From positions 1 to 39,365 of the forward strand of contig JASJHQ010000014.1 of assembly GCA_037625715.1 (NCBI GenBank): a DNA stretch of 39,365 bases, given 5' to 3'. Below the pieces are notes generated by a model. The model saw only the letters and a list, made by a program, of their open reading frames with translations, searched no databases and was not told the DNA's origin. Of this stretch, positions 1 through 8,654 are shown one piece after another (within the stretch, counting starts at the first letter, position 1; every line of letters begins with the position of its first letter). Origin of the DNA: JABAYQ01 sp018608925. GTDB taxonomy: Bacteria; Bacteroidota; Bacteroidia; Flavobacteriales; UBA7312. The translations under genes and the position numbers were made by a program.

Positions 1-345
1 GCTTCTCTTTGTGTAACCGAAACAGACCAAAACGGCTGCCAAGGGCAACAATCTTGCATGGACATTTCTATTTCAAATGTTGCTAACATTGACGAAACAA
101 ATAGTTTGATAAACGCGATAGTTTATCCTAATCCTTTTAGGCGGGAATTAAACATTGATTTTTTCACCCCAACCAAAAATAAAAGACAAATAATGTTGTT
201 CGACTTACAGGGAAGGCTTGTTTATTCTGTGGAATCATTGTCTGATAAACTAGTAATTAAAAGAGCTCAACTAAAGTCAGGCTCATACCTTCTAAAAGTA
301 ATTTCTGAAAAAGGAAGCATAAATAAGTCTGTTATATTAAATTAA
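1..345 (+). CDS. T9SS C-terminal sorting domain protein (5' truncated)
   Basis: The frame is open from base 1, so this is the C-terminal end (114 codons) of a protein that starts outside the window. The first residues (VTETDQNGCQG) look like the end of an SprB/PKD-like adhesin repeat, in which a T-D-x-N-G-C motif is common. After a short linker come YPNPF and a beta-rich module with LFDLQGRLV and SGSYLLKV, ending in SVILN. This is the classic type A T9SS sorting domain, which takes cargo across the outer membrane and is then cleaved or anchored. The protein is probably a secreted or surface adhesin; its main domain is not visible. The internal ATG at 58 is not the true start. Confidence 0.85.
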   Translation, partial: ASLCVTETDQNGCQGQQSCMDISISNVANIDETNSLINAIVYPNPFRRELNIDFFTPTKNKRQIMLFDLQGRLVYSVESLSDKLVIKRAQLKSGSYLLKVISEKGSINKSVILN

Positions 346-383
346 TAGTTGTTATTTTGATAAAATTGATTTAAAAATCTAAA

Positions 384-1352
384 ATGAAAAAAGCGTTAAT
401 AACAGGAATAAATGGGCAGGACGGATCTTTTCTTTCCGAATTCTTATTAGAAAAAGGCTATGAAGTTTGTGGAACTTTAAAAAGAAATTCTGTTGCAGAA
501 AATCAGTCTGACCGATTAGATTCGGTTTATGGGAAAGTTAAACTTGTTTATGCTGACATGACCGATATGTCCTCCTTGCTATTTGTTTTAAAAGATTTTC
601 AACCCGATGAAATATATAATTTAGCGGCTCAGTCTCACGTAAGAATTAGTTTTGATCAGCCAATTTATACTTCTCAAGTAGTTGCAATCGGAACTTTAAA
701 TTTATTGCAAGCAATCAGAATTGTATGTCCTGAAGCTAAATTATACCAAGCAAGTTCTTCGGAAATGTTCGGAAATAGTATTGATTCTGATGGCTTTCAA
801 AGAGAGTCGACTCCATTAACTCCTGTTTCTCCTTATGGCTGTGCTAAAGTATTTGCTCATAATATCTGTAAGAATTATAGAGAGTCTTATGGTTTATATA
901 TCAGTAATGGTATTTTGTTCAACCATGAGTCTACCAGAAGAGGTTCTAATTTTGTTACAGGAAAAGTAGTTAAAGAGGCGGTTCGAATCAAATTAGGATT
1001 AACAGACCAGCTAGAACTAGGAAATTTAGAAGCTACTAGAGATTGGGGCCATGCTAAAGATTACGTAAAAGCCATGTGGCTAATGCTACAGCAAGAGGAG
1101 CCAGTCGATATGGTTTGCGCTACAGGGGTTTCCAATTCAGTACGCTATTTATGCGAATACACCTTCTCTAAGCTAGACTTGGACTATAAAGATTATATAG
1201 CTGTGGATGAAAGATATTTAAGGCCAGAAGAATTAAATAACCTTAAAGGAGATGCTTCAAAATTAAGAGCTTTAGGCTGGGAGCCTAGCTATACTTTTGA
1301 AACTATGATTGATGAGATGATTGAGTTTTGGCTAACTAAATTAAAAAAGTGA
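384..1352 (+). CDS. gmd: GDP-mannose 4,6-dehydratase
   Basis: A short-chain dehydrogenase/reductase-family enzyme that converts GDP-D-mannose to GDP-4-dehydro-6-deoxy-D-mannose, the precursor of fucose, rhamnose, perosamine and related sugars. Visible motifs are the Rossmann glycine motif G8-x2-G11-x2-G14, the active-site SSSE at 124-127, Y151-x3-K155, and NHESTRRG at 180-187, which is diagnostic for GMD (usually NHESPRRG). At 322 residues it is somewhat shorter than many GMDs (about 340-370). Its stop overlaps the start of the next gene, a WecA-like transferase, so the two are probably co-transcribed as part of a surface-glycan locus. No GDP-fucose synthase or reductase follows, so the final sugar cannot be named from this window. 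Confidence 0.92.
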   Translation: MKKALITGINGQDGSFLSEFLLEKGYEVCGTLKRNSVAENQSDRLDSVYGKVKLVYADMTDMSSLLFVLKDFQPDEIYNLAAQSHVRISFDQPIYTSQVVAIGTLNLLQAIRIVCPEAKLYQASSSEMFGNSIDSDGFQRESTPLTPVSPYGCAKVFAHNICKNYRESYGLYISNGILFNHESTRRGSNFVTGKVVKEAVRIKLGLTDQLELGNLEATRDWGHAKDYVKAMWLMLQQEEPVDMVCATGVSNSVRYLCEYTFSKLDLDYKDYIAVDERYLRPEELNNLKGDASKLRALGWEPSYTFETMIDEMIEFWLTKLKK

Positions 1353-2380
1353 TGATTGAAATTATAATCAGTCTTATCATTTCTTTTTTCATTACCTATC
1401 TAACGATACCTCTCATAATACTTTTATCTAAAAGGTATACCGATTTATTAAAGATTCCTAACCTTATAGCTTCGCACTCAAAAGCAATCCCTACTTACGG
1501 AGGAGTTGCCATTTTTTTTGGTATAATACTATCTTTCTTCATTCTTCTGAAAATAGGAGATGTAGATGGAGTTCAATGGATAATGGGCTCTTTGTTTATT
1601 GTCTTTTTCTTAGGTGTAATTGACGACTCTATTACTCTTCGTCCCTCAAAAAAATTCTTAGGTCAATTAATAGCTATTATTATCATCGTTTACTTTAACG
1701 ACTTGAGAATTACTAGCATGCAAGGGCTATTTTTCATTTATGAATTGCCATATATAACTAGTTTTTTGCTTACTGTTTTAACCATGTTGGTCATTACAAA
1801 TGCGTATAATTTAATAGACGGTATTGATGGTTTAGCGGCTTTGATAGGCCTATTAGTATCTTCTGTATTTTTCGTCTTTTTATTTTTACAAAACGACATT
1901 AATTTCGCAATAATCTTATCAGCTATAATAGGGGCACTAATAGCCTTTTTAAGATACAACTGGCATCCTGCTCAAATATTTATGGGCGACACGGGTTCCT
2001 TAGTTGTCGGATTTTTACTTTCAATTATTGCGGTTCAATTTGTAGAAACAGATTTTCAAATAGAGAGCCAATGGTTTCAAATTAAAACACCTACTCTAGC
2101 AATGGCGATTTTAATTATTCCACTTCAAGATTTACTTAGGGTTTTTATTGTTCGATTGGCCCAAAAAAAATCTCCTTTTTCGGGAGACAGAAACCACCTT
2201 CACCATTTGTTAATGGACAAAGGGTTGACTCAAATTCAGACGGCCATAACTCTTTTGCTTTTTAATTTGTTAGTTATTATAGCAGCTTTGTTTTTAGGCT
2301 TTTTAAACATTAACTACGTCCTTCTTTTGATTTGCGGATTAGGGGTGTTATTTTTGATTATTATTAATAAAAGCAAATGA
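1352..2380 (+). CDS. WecA/MraY-type polyprenyl-phosphate sugar-1-phosphate transferase
   Basis: An integral inner-membrane enzyme of glycosyltransferase family 4 (the PF00953 type). It should load a sugar phosphate, often GlcNAc-1-P, onto undecaprenyl phosphate to begin a cell-envelope polysaccharide. About ten hydrophobic segments cover the 342 residues. Family motifs are in order: the aspartate pair in GVIDDS (about 91-92), NAYNLIDGIDGLA (about 150-162), MGDTGS (about 211-216) and HLHHLL (about 282-287). The histidine motif favours WecA/TagO-type enzymes over MraY. ATG 1352 overlaps the gmd stop by one base (TGATG); GTG 1349 is also possible. The downstream gene begins within this gene's stop (ATGA), so translation is probably coupled. 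Sugar specificity cannot be read from sequence. Confidence 0.88.
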   Translation: MIEIIISLIISFFITYLTIPLIILLSKRYTDLLKIPNLIASHSKAIPTYGGVAIFFGIILSFFILLKIGDVDGVQWIMGSLFIVFFLGVIDDSITLRPSKKFLGQLIAIIIIVYFNDLRITSMQGLFFIYELPYITSFLLTVLTMLVITNAYNLIDGIDGLAALIGLLVSSVFFVFLFLQNDINFAIILSAIIGALIAFLRYNWHPAQIFMGDTGSLVVGFLLSIIAVQFVETDFQIESQWFQIKTPTLAMAILIIPLQDLLRVFIVRLAQKKSPFSGDRNHLHHLLMDKGLTQIQTAITLLLFNLLVIIAALFLGFLNINYVLLLICGLGVLFLIIINKSK

Positions 2381-3954
2381 AAAAATCCATTATTATAGTT
2401 TTGGCCTTTATGCCAATCTTACTTTTTAGTCAAAACAGCTTTACATTCAATCATTCTTGGCACAACAATTACCAAAAGGAGTACCATTGCTTAGATTCTA
2501 CGTCCCATACTTCTTTAAAAGCTAATTTTAACTTTGGTCAAAACACGGACTCTAACATAGAACCATATTCTTTTAAATCTTCTTTTTTGAATGGCGCTTT
2601 AAACAACAATGCTTTGCGCTATCAGGCCGATGATTTTGACCTAATTATTAATCCTTTATTTCATCTTGAGCTTGGTAATTCCGACTCAGCAAGCCGATAC
2701 GTAAATACTCGTGCTTTTGAAGTAAAAGGAAGGGTTGGCTCTAAAATAACTTTTTACACCTCTTTTTACGAAAATCAGGCAATTTTTCCTGACTATTTAG
2801 AGGATGCTATTGTAGACAATTATTTTGTTGTTCCTGGTCAAGGATATTCTAAATGGGGAGATCATGAGGTGGATCATGATTTTGATTTTGCCATGTCTAA
2901 CGGTTTGATTAGCTATCAGGCCGACAAGCATTTTAATCTTCAATTTGGTCACGGAAAAAACTTCATAGGCGATGGTTACCGTTCATTATTGCTTTCTGAC
3001 AATGCCTTTAATTACCCTTTTTTTAAAATTACTACTGACTTCTGGAAAGTCAAGTACGTAAATATATTTTCTATTCTTCAAGATTTAAGGCCCGAGTTTG
3101 AGTTAAACAATACTTTTAGAAAGAAGTATAGCACTACTCACTATTTAAGCATCAACCTTACTAAAAGATGGAATTTGGGTCTTTTCGAAACCATAGTATG
3201 GGAGCAAAGCGAATCGGGAAGAGGGTTTGATATTAATTATTTAAATCCAATTATTTTTTATAGACCAGTAGAGTTTTCTTTAGGCTCTGCGTCTGGCAAT
3301 GCTCTTCTTGGCTTAAATACCAAGTTTAAGTTAAATAATAGCGCTCATTTATACGGACAATTATTATTAGACGAATTTAGGTTTAGTGAGCTGAAAGCTA
3401 AAAGTGGTTGGTGGGCAAATAAGTACAGTTACCAGCTCGGAGCAAAATGGTTCGATGCATTTGGAGTTAAAAATCTAACGTTACAGTCCGAATACAACTT
3501 TTCTCGTCCGTTTACTTATTCCCATTTAAACCCTCTCCAGAGCTACACCCACTATAACCAAGCGTTAGCACACCCATTAGGAGCAAGTTTTATGGAGTCA
3601 GTTTCTTTTTTAAGATACAGATACAAAAGATGGGCTATAGACTCTAAAGTTATTTTTGCTACACACGGCGCCAATATTCCTGGAGATCCACTAAATTATG
3701 GAAGTGACATTCTAACTTCTTACGCGGAAGGAGATCGTCTCGAATACGGAAACGAAGTAGCACAAGGCAACACTACAAATTTGAGAATTGTTGATGTTAG
3801 ATTAGCTTATATTGTAAACCCTACTACCAACATGAAAGTAGAACTAGGTGTTACAAATAGAGAATCGAAATCATTATACCTCCCAATCGCTAAAACTAAT
3901 TACGTGTTCATATCATTTAAAACAGACATTAATAATCATTATTATGATTTTTAA
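2377..3954 (+). CDS. Capsule assembly Wzi / gliding protein RemB-like outer-membrane barrel
   Basis: A 525-residue exported protein with an N-terminal signal peptide (MKKSIIIVLAFMPILLFSQ, cleavage after about residue 19) followed by alternating beta-strand sequence rich in aromatic residues. The segment FGHGKNFIGDGYRSLLLSDN resembles the conserved core of Bacteroidota Wzi-family proteins, including RemB of gliding flavobacteria. Wzi anchors capsular polysaccharide at the outer surface; RemB contributes to gliding. The start overlaps the preceding transferase by four bases, so it belongs to the gmd-transferase operon, which fits a role in attaching or exporting the polymer those genes initiate. 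Whether it serves capsule anchoring or motility cannot be decided here. Confidence 0.8.
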   Translation: MKKSIIIVLAFMPILLFSQNSFTFNHSWHNNYQKEYHCLDSTSHTSLKANFNFGQNTDSNIEPYSFKSSFLNGALNNNALRYQADDFDLIINPLFHLELGNSDSASRYVNTRAFEVKGRVGSKITFYTSFYENQAIFPDYLEDAIVDNYFVVPGQGYSKWGDHEVDHDFDFAMSNGLISYQADKHFNLQFGHGKNFIGDGYRSLLLSDNAFNYPFFKITTDFWKVKYVNIFSILQDLRPEFELNNTFRKKYSTTHYLSINLTKRWNLGLFETIVWEQSESGRGFDINYLNPIIFYRPVEFSLGSASGNALLGLNTKFKLNNSAHLYGQLLLDEFRFSELKAKSGWWANKYSYQLGAKWFDAFGVKNLTLQSEYNFSRPFTYSHLNPLQSYTHYNQALAHPLGASFMESVSFLRYRYKRWAIDSKVIFATHGANIPGDPLNYGSDILTSYAEGDRLEYGNEVAQGNTTNLRIVDVRLAYIVNPTTNMKVELGVTNRESKSLYLPIAKTNYVFISFKTDINNHYYDF

Positions 3955-4017
3955 TTTAACGAACAATCGTATATTTAAATCCTTGATCTTGAATTAATAC
4001 ATTAAACAACAAAAACT

Positions 4018-7000
4018 ATGAAGTTCATTTCAACTAAATTACTATCTCTAATTGCCTTTTTGTTATTAGGTCAGTTCGCTTTCTCTCAGGACACAACTTA
4101 TGTACAGACACTAACTTTTGATTCTATAAACACCAGAACTGGAGTTTGGAACTTTCCAAATCACGAAACTCCATTTAGGAAAATATTGATGAGCTATACT
4201 CTTAAATGTGATGCTCAAACTACTACAGACAATCTTCCGTGTGGAGAGTGGGACTATAGCACAACAACCTATCTAACAGAATATACCGGTGAATTTGATT
4301 CTGTAAGAGTAGAGCATGCCAGTTATTATTTTGGAGGACAAGCTTTAGATACCATAGAATATGTAAATAATCCGTATTATAATTATTCTCAATCCTATCA
4401 GTATTTTCCAAATTATACTAGTACAATGTCTGAAGTAGATTATGCTATAGGAAATGAAAGCATCGAGAACGATAATTTATTTGGCGCTTCCTCAGAGTCC
4501 GTTATTTCTCAAATTGTTTGGACAGCAGAGGAGCTAACAAACTCTGGTTTACAGGCTGGTGAAATAAGCAAATTAAGATTTGATTTAGTAGCAAGTGGTA
4601 GCGATTTAAATCATTTAAAAATTTCTATGAAACATACCAATTTAGACTCCTTGTCTAATTTTGACATTGGTAATTTTCAAGAGGTTTATTATAACAATAC
4701 CACCTTCAGTTCAGGCCTGCAGACTCTTGATTTATTATCACCATTTGTATGGGATGGATCTTCAAGCATTATAATGGAAGTAAGTTTCGAGAACGATTTG
4801 CTAAACCCTAATTTTAGTGCAAATGATAATGTGGTCTCATCTTCACAAACAACGTCTAATACCGTTGCCTACACGATAAATCGTGATGGGTATTTGCAAA
4901 TAACTAGCGGACAACAAGTGGATGTAGCCTTAGAAAGTACAGACTTTGGCAACGAGGCTACTGTTTCTTTTTGGGCACAAGGTAATGCAGAAGTTTTGCC
5001 TTTAAATACCACACTTTTCGAAGGGTTTGACACAACCAATACAAGAAGAATAAATTGCCATTTTCCGTGGGAAAACAATAGTATTTATTGGGATGCAGGA
5101 TTTGGTTCTGGGGGAGCAAGTAGAATTTCTAAGGAAATTACAGCGGGTGAAATTACCGATGAATGGACTCATTGGGCATTTACAAAAGATGCAGTTGCAG
5201 GGGTAATGAACATTTTCAAAAACGGACAATTATGGCATACAGGAACAGAAAAGTTTGATTCTATTTCTATTGTTTCCATTTTTAGAATAGCAAATAGATC
5301 CTTGTGGGATGGAAAGCTAGACGAGTTTAGAGTTTGGAAAAAATCATTAAGCCAGCAAAACATAACTGACTGGATGAATATTCCTTTAGATAACACTCAC
5401 CCTAACTATAATGATCTTGTTTTATATTACGATTTTAATGATGTAGGTGTAATTTTAGATAAGTCACTTAATGGATTTAATGGGGCTCCTACCAATCAGG
5501 ATATGGTAAGATTTCATAATTCATCGGATCAAATACACGAGATTGTTCTTTCTTCCGACAGGGCTAACATTACATTTGTTCAGGGAGAATATACCACTTC
5601 TTTAGATTCCGTTTTGGTTATAGATTCTGTTTTGGTAAATCCAATTTCTTTAGCGCAATATGTTCCTATTTCTGGCTATTTTAATATTTCCGATTTAAGC
5701 TATCAATTTCCAGCAGGCTGGTCATACACTACAGATTTTAATGGAGACCCAATTGATAGCCTTTACCATATGGCTGATCAAACAGTTTATAACGATACTG
5801 TTCATTTTTATCAAGAGCCATTCGAGCTAACAAACAGATATGAGTTGGGAAGATTCATTACTCCATACGGAATAGGACTTGATTTAGGAGCTGGTTTTAG
5901 ATGGGTTTATGATGTAACTGACTTTGCTAATTTGTTAAAAGGCAATGTTGAGATAACTTCACCTAACACTTCCGAGTTAGTGGACCTTGAATTTGCTTTT
6001 GTTCATGGTACACCTGCTAGGCCAGTTCAGAAAGTATCCCATGTTTGGAATCAAAGTTCAAGTATTTGGACAGGTTATAGCTACAGAGATTTAGATGACG
6101 ATGTTTATTTATCTAATACAGAATTAAACCTAGAGCCTGAAACAAAATTTGCTAAATTAAAAACAACTATTACTGGTCATGGTCATAATAGTACTACAGG
6201 TGTTTACCCTCACTGTTGTGAATGGAAAAACAATACCCATTATCTTTTTGCAAATGGAGATCAAATTGCCGACTGGCACGTTTGGCAAACAACAGAGTGT
6301 GCTTTAAACCCAGTATTTCCACAAGGAGGAACTTGGCCAGGAGCAAGAGAAGGATGGTGTCCTGGAGACGTTGTTAAAACAAGAGAGTTTGATTTAACCT
6401 CATATATTCTGTCGGGTCAAACATTAGAAGTCGATTACGATATCACTCCAGTACCAGCCAATAATTTAGGAATGGGAAGCGGAAGATATGATATGACAAT
6501 GCATTTGGTAGAATATGGAGATGCTAACTTCGCATCAGATGTAGAAATATACGATGTAATATCTCCTAATAATTGGGAGTATGTTTCTAGAAAAAACACC
6601 ATTTGCAATGGCATACAGTTTGTGATTAGAAACGGAGGATCAAACGATTTAAATTCTGCAAGAGTTACGTTCCAAATTTCTGGAGGATCACCTTTTGTTT
6701 ATGAATGGACAGGAAGTTTAAAGTTTATGGAATCGGAAATTGTTACTGTTAATGTAGAAGAGCCTAGCTTTTGGTTAGGAGACGGATCTAACAACTTTAC
6801 AATAACTGCTAGTAACCCGAACCAAGTATCAGATGAGTATCAGGAAAACAATACGTTTACAACCAAATTTGATATGCCTGATGTTTATCAAACATCAGTT
6901 GCATTAAGATACCGTACTAACAATCTTCCTCAAGATAATTCGGTAACCGTTACTGATTTAAACGGAAACGTAGTTTATACGAATACTAATTTAGCGGCCA

Positions 7001-7458
7001 ATACACTATATTTTGACACATTAGATTTGTCTAACGGATGCTACTCTTTAAAAGTGTTAGATACTGGTGATGACGGATTGTCCTATTGGGCTTATCCTGA
7101 TCAAGGAAATGGTTTTTTTCAGTTTAGACCACTTACTGGCCCTAGTTTTAACTTTGATCCAGACTTCGGAAGAGAGATTAACTATTCTTTTGTAATTGGT
7201 GGCTTTACGAATGTTAAAGAAAATAACAACATAGAATTAATAATGTTCCCAAACCCTACATCAGATGTAGTAAACTTTGAGAGCAATGTTTTAATTGAAG
7301 AATATAAATTAATCGACATGTCTGGTAGAGTACTTCAAGTTGTTGAATTGAACGACTACAATGCCGTAGTGGATTTATCTCCTTATAGCAATGGCGTTTA
7401 TTTTATTGACTTAAAAAGTAAAGACAATAGAGTTCGAAAGAAACTAATCAAACAATAA
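4018..7458 (+). CDS. PNGase F-like protein with LamG insert and T9SS sorting domain
   Basis: A 1146-residue secreted protein with a signal peptide ending near AFSQ (24). Residues about 30-140 contain the start of a PNGase F N-domain, with C64 and C75-GEWDY, which holds an aspartate resembling the catalytic one of PNGase F. A LamG/concanavalin-like module with SFWAQG and WTHWAFTKD fills about 300-490. The second half of the N-domain, with RFITPYGIGLDLG and VYDVTDFANLL, follows at about 520-690. The C-domain is at about 695-840, with CCE at 733-735 and C761/C781, like the disulfide-bounded active-site region of PNGase F. A CARDB-like domain and another beta domain precede the type A sorting domain starting at MFPNPTSD (1076). 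Peptide-N-glycosidase activity is plausible but unproven, because many such relatives are uncharacterised. It ends just before a strong terminator. Confidence 0.82.
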   Translation: MKFISTKLLSLIAFLLLGQFAFSQDTTYVQTLTFDSINTRTGVWNFPNHETPFRKILMSYTLKCDAQTTTDNLPCGEWDYSTTTYLTEYTGEFDSVRVEHASYYFGGQALDTIEYVNNPYYNYSQSYQYFPNYTSTMSEVDYAIGNESIENDNLFGASSESVISQIVWTAEELTNSGLQAGEISKLRFDLVASGSDLNHLKISMKHTNLDSLSNFDIGNFQEVYYNNTTFSSGLQTLDLLSPFVWDGSSSIIMEVSFENDLLNPNFSANDNVVSSSQTTSNTVAYTINRDGYLQITSGQQVDVALESTDFGNEATVSFWAQGNAEVLPLNTTLFEGFDTTNTRRINCHFPWENNSIYWDAGFGSGGASRISKEITAGEITDEWTHWAFTKDAVAGVMNIFKNGQLWHTGTEKFDSISIVSIFRIANRSLWDGKLDEFRVWKKSLSQQNITDWMNIPLDNTHPNYNDLVLYYDFNDVGVILDKSLNGFNGAPTNQDMVRFHNSSDQIHEIVLSSDRANITFVQGEYTTSLDSVLVIDSVLVNPISLAQYVPISGYFNISDLSYQFPAGWSYTTDFNGDPIDSLYHMADQTVYNDTVHFYQEPFELTNRYELGRFITPYGIGLDLGAGFRWVYDVTDFANLLKGNVEITSPNTSELVDLEFAFVHGTPARPVQKVSHVWNQSSSIWTGYSYRDLDDDVYLSNTELNLEPETKFAKLKTTITGHGHNSTTGVYPHCCEWKNNTHYLFANGDQIADWHVWQTTECALNPVFPQGGTWPGAREGWCPGDVVKTREFDLTSYILSGQTLEVDYDITPVPANNLGMGSGRYDMTMHLVEYGDANFASDVEIYDVISPNNWEYVSRKNTICNGIQFVIRNGGSNDLNSARVTFQISGGSPFVYEWTGSLKFMESEIVTVNVEEPSFWLGDGSNNFTITASNPNQVSDEYQENNTFTTKFDMPDVYQTSVALRYRTNNLPQDNSVTVTDLNGNVVYTNTNLAANTLYFDTLDLSNGCYSLKVLDTGDDGLSYWAYPDQGNGFFQFRPLTGPSFNFDPDFGREINYSFVIGGFTNVKENNNIELIMFPNPTSDVVNFESNVLIEEYKLIDMSGRVLQVVELNDYNAVVDLSPYSNGVYFIDLKSKDNRVRKKLIKQ

Positions 7459-7462
7459 TTAT

Positions 7463-7493
7463 AAAAAGGTCAACCATTGTGTTGGCCTTTTTT
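7463..7493 (+). terminator. Rho-independent terminator after the PNGase F-like gene
   Basis: The stem arms AAGGTCAAC and GTTGGCCTT flank the loop CATTGT and are followed by a T run; an A run precedes the stem. There is one G-T wobble in the stem. It lies five bases after the stop codon at 7458 and should end transcription of the large T9SS gene before the glycosyltransferase. Confidence 0.85.
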
Positions 7494-7516
7494 ATACATC
7501 CATTTTGGCATTGAGA

Positions 7517-8572
7517 ATGAAAAGTAAAATAAGACTTTTTCTAGGAGGATTTGTAAATACCTCCAACGCCCAGAACCTTAATTGCAGGTCAATAGCGAAA
7601 CACCTTGACAAATCAAAGTTCGAGGTTCATGTTTTGAGTGTTTATTCTTCTCCGACTTTAAAAATGGATGAGGTTCATATTCATAAGTGCTATTGGCCGC
7701 ATCGAATTTTTATCTACTGGGTATATTTTGTTCAGATTCTTTTAGCCGACATTGTGTATCTGCCAAAAGGAAACAACTTAAAATACACCTCTTTTTTGTG
7801 CAGGCTTTTTAATAAGAAAAGCATGACTACCATTGAGGGTATCTTTGATAATCAAGCGGCTAAAAATGCAGTTAAGATAAGCGGAAAAGACTTTATTAAG
7901 TATTACCACAGATTTAGCCAAAGGTATTCCATTACTACATTTATGAAAGCCTATAATAGAGAGCGTCATCAATTACAAACTAATTCAGAAATTCTTTATT
8001 TAGGAACAGAATCTAGTTTGTTTTTAAATTTAAATAGACCCAATTCCGATTTGAAAAAAGTAATTATGATTGGCAATGATTTGGTTAGAAAAGGGGTTTT
8101 TGATTATCTTGATCTTGCTAGTCGTTTTCCTGACTTAGAGTTTCATTTAGTTGGTTCGGGAAATGGAAAAATAGACATAGAGATGGAATTGAAAAATAGA
8201 GAATTAACTAATCTTGTTTTTCATGGATTTCTCGATCAATCGAAAATAATAGAATTATTAAGCGAAATACAGTTACACATTTTGCTATCAAGATCAGAAG
8301 GCTTTCCAAAGGCTATTTTAGAAAATGCCTGCGCTGGCATTCCTTCTGTAGTTTATGGTGACTACGGCGCTCAAGAATGGATTTCTAATGGGGTCAATGG
8401 CTTTGTGGTGTCTGATTTTAATGAAGCGGCTCAAACTCTTGCCAAATTAAAAAAGGAGCCAAATCTTTTACATGCCGTCTCTTCTAATTCAATCGAATTA
8501 GGTAAGTCGTTTGATTGGACAATTAAAATAAAGAACTGGGAGAAGGCTTTTGTTAGTTTATACTCCAATTAG
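7517..8572 (+). CDS. GT4-family glycosyltransferase
   Basis: A 351-residue GT-B fold glycosyltransferase. The C-terminal nucleotide-sugar domain shows the family signature: IGNDLVRKGV (about 190-199), FHLVGSGNGK, and the EX7E-type motif SEGFPKAILENACAGIPSV (about 272-290), where the two glutamates normally contact the donor sugar nucleotide. The N-terminal acceptor domain is divergent, with a hydrophobic stretch (IFIYWVYFVQILLADIVYL) that may make it membrane-associated. ATG 7517 is chosen over an upstream in-frame TTG at 7505 because the domain begins at MKSKIRLFLGG. It follows a terminator and stands alone. Its acceptor may belong to the glycan made by the upstream gmd region; donor and linkage are unknown. 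Confidence 0.85.
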   Translation: MKSKIRLFLGGFVNTSNAQNLNCRSIAKHLDKSKFEVHVLSVYSSPTLKMDEVHIHKCYWPHRIFIYWVYFVQILLADIVYLPKGNNLKYTSFLCRLFNKKSMTTIEGIFDNQAAKNAVKISGKDFIKYYHRFSQRYSITTFMKAYNRERHQLQTNSEILYLGTESSLFLNLNRPNSDLKKVIMIGNDLVRKGVFDYLDLASRFPDLEFHLVGSGNGKIDIEMELKNRELTNLVFHGFLDQSKIIELLSEIQLHILLSRSEGFPKAILENACAGIPSVVYGDYGAQEWISNGVNGFVVSDFNEAAQTLAKLKKEPNLLHAVSSNSIELGKSFDWTIKIKNWEKAFVSLYSN

Positions 8573-8621
8573 CTGGGTGCGTAAGACCTTAGCTATTCTT
8601 TTCCCTTAAAAATTTAAATGT

Positions 8622-8629
8622 TAACTTTG
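8622..8629 (+). promoter_or_regulatory. Predicted -7 promoter element for the cohesin/CotH/VTC operon
   Basis: TAACTTTG matches the Bacteroidota -7 consensus TAnnTTTG exactly. It lies 25 bases upstream of ATG 8655, placing the start of transcription near 8634. The expected -33 TTTG about 20 bases upstream is weak (a TTTTCC stretch near 8599), so support is moderate. No other good promoter was seen before the next six tightly packed genes. Confidence 0.5.
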
Positions 8630-8654
8630 TTAGTCTAAATCTCAAGTGAACCAA

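Noticed and set aside
1349..2380. MraY (peptidoglycan) identity for the transferase
   Set aside because: The HLHHLL motif and glycan-locus context favour WecA/TagO-type; MraY would normally lie in the cell-wall division cluster.
7505..7517. TTG start four codons upstream of the GT4 gene
   Set aside because: ATG 7517 fits the domain start and lies further from the terminator; the extra MALR adds nothing conserved.
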